DNA from: Ornithinimicrobium ciconiae
Lineage (GTDB): Bacteria; Actinomycetota; Actinomycetes; Actinomycetales; Dermatophilaceae
Length of the DNA stretch: 64,000 nt
Direction of reading: 5' to 3'
Assembly: GCF_007197575.1 (NCBI RefSeq)
Contig: NZ_CP041616.1
Coordinates: 1,798,001-1,862,000, forward strand
This document shows, in pieces, positions 58,154 through 64,000 of this stretch. Every line of letters starts with the position of its first letter. The stretch's first letter is position 1. Both the position numbers and the translations under genes were made by a program. Below the pieces are notes generated by a model. It saw nothing but the letters and a program-made list of their open reading frames with translations. It did not search any database and had not been told where the DNA came from.

Positions 58154-59092
58154 TTAGTCGGTGGTCGCGGTGACCCAGGCGGCAGCGCTCTGCAGGTCCG
58201 GGTGGGTGAAGGTGAAGCCGTACTCCTGCAGCACGGTCGGCAGCACCCGCTGGCTGCCCAGCACCTCGCTGGCCATCTCGCCGAGGGCCAGCCGCAGCGC
58301 GATGGTCGGCGCCGGGATCAGGGAGGGCCGGTGCAGCATGTCGGCCAGGGCCGTCACGACCTCGGTCTGTGGAGCAGGCGTGGGTGCGGTCAGGTTGACC
58401 GGACCGGTGACCTCGGGGTGGTCGATCAGCCAGATCATCGCCGCGATGTGATCGGGCAGGGTGATCCACGACCAGAACTGGCGGCCGCTGCCCATCTTGC
58501 CGGCCAGGCCGGCACGGACCAGGGGCAGCAGGCGGGCCAGCGCACCGCCCTTGCGGCTGAAGACGATGCCGGAGCGGATGTGGGCGACCGGCAGGCCAGC
58601 CTCCTCGGCTGCCCAGGTCGAGTGCTCCCAGTCGCTGACCAGACCGGGCACGAAGCCCGTGCCGGCGGTGCTCTGCTCGGTCAGCTCGACATCCCCGCGG
58701 GTGCCGTAGAAGCCGATCGCCGACCCGGAGACCAGACGCGGACGTTGCGGCAGGCGGGCCAGGATGGCGCTGAGGGTGTTGGTGTTGATGACCCGTGACT
58801 CGACGAGTTCGTTCTTGTATCGATCGGTCCAGCGCCGGTCACCGAGTCCGGCACCAGCCAGGTTGACCACGGCGGTGACCCGGTCGAGCGCCGCGCCGTC
58901 GGCCAGGCCGGTCTTCGGGTCCCAGCGGACCTCGGTCACGCCCTGCGGGAGCTGGTTGCCAGGATCGCGACGCACGAGGTGGATGACCTCGTCGCCCCGT
59001 TGACGCAGGGCCTGGGACAGCGCAGAGCCGAGCAGCCCACTCGAGCCAGTGATGGCGACGAGATGATCCGGGCTGCTCGGCTCCGTTGTCAC
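58154..59092 (-). CDS. TIGR01777 epimerase-family protein
   Basis: 312 aa. Rossmann motif VAITGSSGLLGSALSQALRQRGDEV, NLAGAGLGDRRWT, SGSAIGFYGTRGD (SDR Tyr region) and the C-terminal DUF1731 end (LPTVLQEYGFTFTHPDLQSAAAWV). Atypical NAD(P)-dependent SDR with unknown substrate. Paralog of the SRPBCC-fused protein at 32084, whose matching motifs are degenerate. It lies between sucB and the kinase; in many actinobacteria this family member sits beside sucB and lipB. Confidence 0.92.
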   Translation of the reverse strand: MTTEPSSPDHLVAITGSSGLLGSALSQALRQRGDEVIHLVRRDPGNQLPQGVTEVRWDPKTGLADGAALDRVTAVVNLAGAGLGDRRWTDRYKNELVESRVINTNTLSAILARLPQRPRLVSGSAIGFYGTRGDVELTEQSTAGTGFVPGLVSDWEHSTWAAEEAGLPVAHIRSGIVFSRKGGALARLLPLVRAGLAGKMGSGRQFWSWITLPDHIAAMIWLIDHPEVTGPVNLTAPTPAPQTEVVTALADMLHRPSLIPAPTIALRLALGEMASEVLGSQRVLPTVLQEYGFTFTHPDLQSAAAWVTATTD

Positions 59093-59107
59093 AGTGCTGC
59101 TGTCTGC

Positions 59108-60991
59108 TCAGACCTCGAAGGATCCCTCCTCGAGGCGCTCCTTGACGCTGGTCAGGAAGCGGGCAGCATCCGCACCGTCGACGATGCGGTGGTCATAGGT
59201 CAGGGCCAGGTAGACCATGGACCGGATGGCGATCGTCTCGCCACCGTCCTCGTCGATCACCACGACCGGGCGCTTGACGACCGATCCGGTGCCGAGGATG
59301 GCGACCTGCGGCTGGTTGATGATCGGGGTGTCGAACAGCGCGCCACGGCTGCCGGTGTTGGTGATGGTGAAGGTGCCACCACCCAGCTCGTCCGGCAGCA
59401 CCTTGTTGGTGCGGGTGCGCTCGGCCAGGTCCGCGATCTTGCGGGAGATGCCGGCGATGTTGAGGTCGCCAGCGTCCTTGATGACCGGGACGATAAGCCC
59501 CTTCTCGGTGTCCACCGCGATGCCGACGTTCTCGGTCGGGTGATAGATGATCGACTCATCCTCGAGGCTGGCGTTGACGTTGGGGTGGATCTTCAACGCC
59601 TCGACCGCCGCGAGCACGAAGAACGGCATGAAGGAGAGCTTGACGCCTTCCTTGGCCAGGAAGTCGTTCTTGGACTTGTTGCGCAGCCGCGCGATCTTGG
59701 TGACGTCCACCTCGACCACGGTCGTGAGCTGGGCGCTGACCTGCAGGGACTCCACCATGCGGGTGGCGATGACCTTGCGCAGACGCGACATCTTCTCGGT
59801 GGTCCCGCGCTTGGGGGAGGCCGCCGCGGGAGCGCCAGAGGCGCCACCGCCTGCTGCGGGCGCTGCTGGTGCCTGGGCAGCGGGCTGCTCGGTCGCCGGC
59901 TGCTCGGCGGCCGGAGCCGCTGGGGCCTTGGCAGCCTCCTCGGCCTTGCGTGCCGCGTCGAGGACATCCTGCTTGCGGATGCGTCCGCCGACACCGGTGC
60001 CGGTCAGCGAGTTGAGGTCCACCTTGTGCTGCGCTGCGAGCTTGCGCACCAGCGGGGTCACGTAGGCGCTGACGTCGTCACCGGAACTGGACGCGGCCGG
60101 TGCCTCGGACGCGGGTGCCTCGGCGGGCTCGGGGGCCGGTGGTGCCTCGGTGGGAGGCTCCTCCGCAGGGGCGCCGCTCTTCTCGGCAGACTCCTGAGCT
60201 GCCTCCTCATGCAGCTTGTCGTCCTCGGCCAGGTCCGCGGTGTCCTCGCTCGGCTCGGGAGCGGACTCCTCGGCGGCGGACTCCTCGGCGGCGGGCTCGT
60301 CCTCGGCGGGAGCAGACCCACCGCCGGAGCCACCGATGACCGCGAGGTCTCCGCCGACCTCGACGGTGTCGTCCTCCTGGGCCAGGATCTTGGTGAGCTT
60401 GCCCGCGACGGGGGAGGGGATCTCGGTGTCGACCTTGTCGGTGGACACCTCCAGCAGCGGCTCGTCGACCTCGACGTCGTCGCCCTCGGCCTTGAGCCAG
60501 CGGGTGACGGTGCCCTCGGTCACGGACTCGCCGAGCGCCGGCATGGTCACGGTCTCACCGCCGCTGTCGCCACCGCCAGCATCGCTGCCGCTGTCGTCAC
60601 CGGAGGACGGGGCCTCCTGGGGCTCCTGCGGCTCCTCGGCGGGTGCCTCCTCGGCGCTCTCCTCCGCGGGAGCCTCAGCCTCCTCGGCGCTCTCCTCCGC
60701 GGGAGCCTCAGACGAGGCCTCGGAGTCGCCGTCACCGGAGCCACCACCCTCGGAGCCGTCACCGATGACGGCGAGGTCGCCGCCGACCTCGACGGTGTCG
60801 TCCTCCTCGGCGAGGATCTCCTGGAGCACCCCCGCGATGGGCGATGGGATCTCGGTGTCGACCTTGTCGGTCGAGACCTCCAGCAGGGGCTCGTCGACCT
60901 CGACGGTGTCACCCACGTTCTTCAGCCAGCGGGTCACGGTGCCCTCGGTGACGGACTCACCCAGGGCCGGCATGGTCACGCGTTCAGACAT
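59108..60991 (-). CDS. sucB: 2-oxoacid dehydrogenase E2 (dihydrolipoamide acyltransferase)
   Basis: 627 aa. Two lipoyl domains (Lys43 and Lys186 in STDKVDTE), Ala/Glu/Pro-rich linkers (about 90-145, 225-310), peripheral-subunit-binding domain ([34 protein letters not shown], about 318-351) and the acyltransferase domain ending with [14 protein letters not shown] (catalytic His). Actinobacterial E2 of this kind serves PDH and is named SucB/DlaT. Strong ribosome-binding site GAGGAG. Substrate of LipA and LipB, partner of Lpd next door. Confidence 0.95.
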   Translation of the reverse strand: MSERVTMPALGESVTEGTVTRWLKNVGDTVEVDEPLLEVSTDKVDTEIPSPIAGVLQEILAEEDDTVEVGGDLAVIGDGSEGGGSGDGDSEASSEAPAEESAEEAEAPAEESAEEAPAEEPQEPQEAPSSGDDSGSDAGGGDSGGETVTMPALGESVTEGTVTRWLKAEGDDVEVDEPLLEVSTDKVDTEIPSPVAGKLTKILAQEDDTVEVGGDLAVIGGSGGGSAPAEDEPAAEESAAEESAPEPSEDTADLAEDDKLHEEAAQESAEKSGAPAEEPPTEAPPAPEPAEAPASEAPAASSSGDDVSAYVTPLVRKLAAQHKVDLNSLTGTGVGGRIRKQDVLDAARKAEEAAKAPAAPAAEQPATEQPAAQAPAAPAAGGGASGAPAAASPKRGTTEKMSRLRKVIATRMVESLQVSAQLTTVVEVDVTKIARLRNKSKNDFLAKEGVKLSFMPFFVLAAVEALKIHPNVNASLEDESIIYHPTENVGIAVDTEKGLIVPVIKDAGDLNIAGISRKIADLAERTRTNKVLPDELGGGTFTITNTGSRGALFDTPIINQPQVAILGTGSVVKRPVVVIDEDGGETIAIRSMVYLALTYDHRIVDGADAARFLTSVKERLEEGSFEV

Positions 60992-61074
60992 TCGACGTCT
61001 CCTCGTCCGGGGCCTTGCAGTCTACGGATTCTCCCGCCATCTGGCAGGACGTGCGCGGTGTTGCGGTGGTGCGG

Positions 61075-62463
61075 TCAGGCATGAGCATGCAACGGCTTGC
61101 CAGCGAGAGCCAGGTGGGCCTCGCCGAGAGCCTCGTTCTGGGTGGGGTGTGCGTGGATCAGCTGCGCCACCTCATCGGGCAGTGCCTCCCAGTTGTAGAT
61201 CAGTTGTGCCTCGCCAACCTGCTCTCCCATCCTGGCACCCACCATATGAACACCGACGACGGGGCCGTCGGGCAGACGCACCAACTTTACGAAGCCAGCG
61301 GTGCCCAGGATCTGGGACTTGCCGTTGCCGCCGAGGTTGTACTCGTAGGTGCTGACCTCGCCGTGCTTGTCGCGGGCCTGGGCCTCGGTGAGCCCGACGG
61401 AGGCGATCTCGGGGTCGCAGTAGGTCACGCGTGGGATGCCCGCCTCGTCGATCGGTGTCGGCTCCAGGCCGGCGATCTGCTCGGCCACGAAGACACCCTG
61501 GGCGAACCCGCGGTGCGCCAGCTGGAGGCCGGGGACGATGTCTCCCACGGCATACAGTCCCTCGACGGCGGTGCGGCACCGCTCGTCCGTGGTGACGAAA
61601 CCGCGGTCGAGGCTAACGCCAGCCTCCTTAAAGCCGAGCCCGTCGGTGACCGGGCCGCGACCGACGGCCACCAGCAGCAGGTCGGCCTCGATCGTGTCGC
61701 CGGACTCCAGAGTGACCTGCACGCTTGTCTCGTCCTGGGTGGCCCCGGTGAACTTCACGCCGGTCTTGGCGGTGATCTTGCGCTTCTTGAAAGCCCGCTC
61801 CAGCGCCTTGGACACGGCCTCGTCCTCGGCGGCCACCAGGCGCGGGAGGGCCTCGACGACGGTGACCTGCGCGCCGAAGGAGGCAAAGACCGAGGCGAAC
61901 TCCACACCGATCACGCCACCACCGAGCACCACGACACGCTCTGGCAGCTCGGCCAGCGTCATCGCCTGGTCACTGGTCATGATCCGGCCGCCGATCTCCA
62001 GGCCGGGGATGGTGCGGGCGTACGAGCCGGTCGCCAGGACCACGTTCTTGCCGGTCAGGGTGCGGTCGCCGACCTGCACGGTGCTGGGGGAGGTCAGCTG
62101 ACCGTGCCCCTCGACATACTCGATAGTGGCCGAGCTGACCAGGCCCTGCAGGCCCTTGTAGAGCCGACCGACCACGCCGTCCTTGTAGGAGTGCACCGTG
62201 GCGAGGTCGATCGAGTCGAGCGTGGCGTTGACGCCGAACTTGGCGCCGGTGCGGGCGGAGTCGGCGACCTCGGCGGCGTGCAGCAGGGCCTTGGTCGGGA
62301 TGCAGCCGCGGTGCAGGCACGTGCCACCGAGCTTGTCCTTCTCGACCAGGGCCACGCTCAGGCCCAGCTGCGCAGCGCGCAGCGCGCACGAATAGCCACC
62401 GCTGCCACCACCCAGGATCACGATGTCGTAGGTGCGCTCTGCATCGGGTGGGGTGTCTGCCAT
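61075..62463 (-). CDS. lpd: Dihydrolipoamide dehydrogenase (E3)
   Basis: 462 aa. FAD-binding VILGGGSGGYSCALRAAQLG, redox pair C49-C54 (GGTCLHRGC), NAD motif VLGGGVIGVEFASVF, and C-terminal HAHPTQNEALGEA with the catalytic His-Glu. Reoxidises the lipoyl arms of SucB. Located directly upstream of sucB (83 nt) on the same strand, an operon. Confidence 0.96.
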   Translation of the reverse strand: MADTPPDAERTYDIVILGGGSGGYSCALRAAQLGLSVALVEKDKLGGTCLHRGCIPTKALLHAAEVADSARTGAKFGVNATLDSIDLATVHSYKDGVVGRLYKGLQGLVSSATIEYVEGHGQLTSPSTVQVGDRTLTGKNVVLATGSYARTIPGLEIGGRIMTSDQAMTLAELPERVVVLGGGVIGVEFASVFASFGAQVTVVEALPRLVAAEDEAVSKALERAFKKRKITAKTGVKFTGATQDETSVQVTLESGDTIEADLLLVAVGRGPVTDGLGFKEAGVSLDRGFVTTDERCRTAVEGLYAVGDIVPGLQLAHRGFAQGVFVAEQIAGLEPTPIDEAGIPRVTYCDPEIASVGLTEAQARDKHGEVSTYEYNLGGNGKSQILGTAGFVKLVRLPDGPVVGVHMVGARMGEQVGEAQLIYNWEALPDEVAQLIHAHPTQNEALGEAHLALAGKPLHAHA

Positions 62464-62505
62464 GTGAGCATCTTGTCAAACACTGGGCCAGCGGACCACC
62501 GAGGG

Positions 62506-62511
62506 TAATCT
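62506..62511 (+). promoter_or_regulatory. Leaderless -10 box
   Basis: TAATCT, 7 nt before ATG 62519. Confidence 0.5.
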
Positions 62512-62518
62512 CCCTCCC

Positions 62519-62872
62519 ATGGCGTGGTGGAGACGACGAAAGAATCAGGGTGCTGCCGGGGGCGGCTCGACGGTCGATGGCCGCAAGGACGGTCCGGCCA
62601 TGGCGATCGACCACAAGGCGGTGCGTGCCTATACCGAGGGGTGGGTCGCCAGCCACAAGGGCGTCGAGGCGTATGTCGAGCCGGCCACCAACGTCAGCAC
62701 CACCACCTTGATCCTGATCGCGACCGACGGCGAGTGGACGCGCCGGGCCGTCGGCACGCCCAAGGCGGGGTTTGAGCTGGGCCGACTGCTCGGCATCCCG
62801 GTGTATGACGTGAACCAGACCGGCTATCCCGCCCGGATGCGCGAGTGGAACCGCCGTCACAAGAAGTCCTGA
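62519..62872 (+). CDS. Small conserved-type hypothetical protein
   Basis: 117 aa, basic. Basic N-terminus (MAWWRRRKNQG), then an alpha/beta core (AYTEGWVASHKGVEAYVEPATNVSTTTLILIATDGEWTRRAV, GTPKAGFELGRLLGIPVYDVNQTGYPARMREW) and a basic end. This looks like an actinobacterial protein found near lpd and pepA. Divergent from lpd. Function unknown. Confidence 0.75.
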   Translation: MAWWRRRKNQGAAGGGSTVDGRKDGPAMAIDHKAVRAYTEGWVASHKGVEAYVEPATNVSTTTLILIATDGEWTRRAVGTPKAGFELGRLLGIPVYDVNQTGYPARMREWNRRHKKS

Positions 62873-62953
62873 GGCGCGTCCGCGGATAACGAGTCGTGCG
62901 GGCGCCCAGTCCATGACAGGCTGACGGCACGCAGCAACCACGGGAGGTGGCCC

Positions 62954-63163
62954 ATGACTGACGACAAGTCAGCAGATCAGACCAGCGGCAGTGACCATGT
63001 CGAGGACGACGTCAAGCGCAAGTTCCGCGAGGCGCTGGACCGCAAGCAGGGGCACGGCGGCAAGGACGTCTCGGACCACTCCGAGCACGGCAAGGTGGAG
63101 AACGCCGCGCGTGCCAAGACCTCCGGTGCCCAGCAGATGTTCCGTCGCAAGAGCGGCGGCTGA
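62954..63163 (+). CDS. DUF5302-like small protein
   Basis: 69 aa, highly charged and helical; DDVKRKFREALDRKQGH then a Gly/Ser/His stretch and KTSGAQQMFRRKSGG at the end, matching DUF5302 proteins, which are restricted to actinobacteria. GGGAGG ribosome-binding site. Function unknown. Transcribed toward pepA with a shared terminator. Confidence 0.78.
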   Translation: MTDDKSADQTSGSDHVEDDVKRKFREALDRKQGHGGKDVSDHSEHGKVENAARAKTSGAQQMFRRKSGG

Positions 63164-63182
63164 GCCCGCAGCCACGTGACAC

Positions 63183-63214
63183 AGCACCCCCGGTCCAGCA
63201 GGACCGGGGGTGCT
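63183..63214. terminator. Bidirectional terminator
   Basis: Perfect 14-bp stem (63183-63196, 63201-63214), AGCA loop, followed by TTTGTTG on the plus strand. It sits between the convergent small gene and pepA. Confidence 0.85.
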
Positions 63215-63246
63215 TTGTTGTGCGCAGGAGCGGGCGCTCCCAGCGA

Positions 63247-64000
63247 TCAGGCGTAGGACTCGGCCAGGGCGATGAGGGCCCGGACACCTGAGCCTGTGCC
63301 GCCGGTGGGGGTGTAGCCCCACGCGGACTTCTCGTTGAACGCCGGGCCGGCGATGTCGATGTGCGACCAGTCGATGGCGGTGCCGGCGTCGTTCTTGCCG
63401 ACGAACTCCTCGAGGAACTTCGCGGCGACCATCATGCCGCCGGCGCGGTCACCGGTGTGCTTGAGGTCTGCCACGGGGGAGTCCATCGAGCCGCGGATCT
63501 CCTCCGGCAGCGGCATGCCCCAGGCGGACTCGCCGACCTGGTTAGCGGCCTCGGTGACCCGCTCCCGCAGCGCGTCGTCGTTGGCCATGACACCCATCGT
63601 GCGGTTGCCCAACGCGATGACGCAGGCGCCGGTGAGGGTGGCGATGTCGACGATGGCGTCCGGCTTCTGCTCCGAGGCCAGGGCGATCCCGTCGGCCATG
63701 ACCAGGCGGCCCTCGGCGTCGGTGTTGATGATCTCGACGGTGCGTCCACCGCGCATCGTGACGATGTCGCCGGGGCGCTGGGCCAGGTCACCGGTCATGT
63801 TCTCCGCCAGGCAGAGATAGCCAGTCACCGCGACCGGCACCTTGAGCTCGGCCAGGGCCAGCACCGAGGCGGCCACGGCGGCAGCACCGGCCATGTCGCA
63901 CTTCATGGTCACCATGCCGGTGCCGGGCTTGATGCACAGGCCGCCGGAGTCGAAGGTGATGCCCTTGCCAACGAGGGCCAGGTGAGCCTTGGCGCCGCGC
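63247..64000 (-). CDS. pepA: Leucyl aminopeptidase PepA, 5' end beyond window
   Basis: Last 251 codons of a M17 aminopeptidase (full length about 500 aa); the frame is open to the window end. Metal site motifs: LVGKGITFDSGGLCIKPG, MKCDMAGAAAV, and the family signature NTDAEGRLVMADG. Terminal strand SGVRALIALAES is normal. It removes N-terminal residues, in the cytoplasm, as a hexamer. Confidence 0.93.
   Translation of the reverse strand, partial: RGAKAHLALVGKGITFDSGGLCIKPGTGMVTMKCDMAGAAAVAASVLALAELKVPVAVTGYLCLAENMTGDLAQRPGDIVTMRGGRTVEIINTDAEGRLVMADGIALASEQKPDAIVDIATLTGACVIALGNRTMGVMANDDALRERVTEAANQVGESAWGMPLPEEIRGSMDSPVADLKHTGDRAGGMMVAAKFLEEFVGKNDAGTAIDWSHIDIAGPAFNEKSAWGYTPTGGTGSGVRALIALAESYA

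Noticed and set aside
58979..61084. 701-codon plus-strand frame antisense to sucB
   Set aside because: Gly/Leu/Arg-rich mirror of the lipoyl linkers and domains; no start signal and the real gene is on the minus strand.

Overview
The window is GC-rich chromosomal DNA from an actinomycete, most likely of the order Micrococcales (Intrasporangiaceae/Ornithinimicrobium-like; this placement is inferred). The evidence is the sepF-yggT-divIVA-dksA-lspA-rluD gene order, an actinobacterial rRNA operon, a two-lipoyl-domain SucB next to lipB/lipA, small actinobacterial families (DUF4191, a DUF5302-like protein), and many genes with a TAnnnT -10 box only 6-7 nt before the start codon, the signature of leaderless mRNAs.

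Layout. 1-4222: hydantoinase/oxoprolinase A and B (A cut by the window edge) and a cysteine amidohydrolase, together resembling the N-methylhydantoin to N-carbamoylsarcosine to sarcosine branch of creatinine breakdown. 4253-9718: division and envelope cluster (YggS, SepF, YggT, DivIVA/Wag31, DksA-type zinc-finger protein, LspA, RluD). 9734-10639: META-domain lipoprotein. 10640-16630: tandem-promoter rRNA operon (16S, 23S, 5S; no tRNA in the spacer). 16934-35811: dnaE and a series of short host operons (hydrolases, oligopeptidase B, a membrane pseudokinase facing a zinc-ribbon membrane protein, cupin, HIT, nuclease-fold protein, acetyltransferase, PEBP, two TIGR01777 epimerase-family members in the window, MetF-like protein). 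45988-64000: glnA, RDD protein, DUF4191, lipA, a GntR operon, an ABC exporter, lipB, a Ser/Thr kinase, sucB, lpd and the 3' part of pepA.

The accessory region is a 9.7-kb integrated element at 36249-46009. It is bounded by a perfect 24-bp direct repeat made of the last codons and stop of glnA. It carries a tyrosine integrase and a phage-type repressor rightward, and leftward an excisionase-like HTH protein, a putative replication/DNA-binding protein with an iteron-like repeat array, an HNH nuclease, large terminase, portal, MuF-like minor head protein, scaffold, HK97-type capsid and two head-completion proteins. There are no tail, lysis, primase or polymerase genes. This is the architecture of a capsid-forming phage satellite (cfPICI-like): it would build and fill its own heads and depend on a helper phage for tails and lysis. 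Phased arm-type repeats near both ends, a palindromic core in the glnA 3' end, the displaced glnA terminator on the far side, and a capsid-specific TATAAT promoter complete the picture. I consider this the most interesting system in the window.
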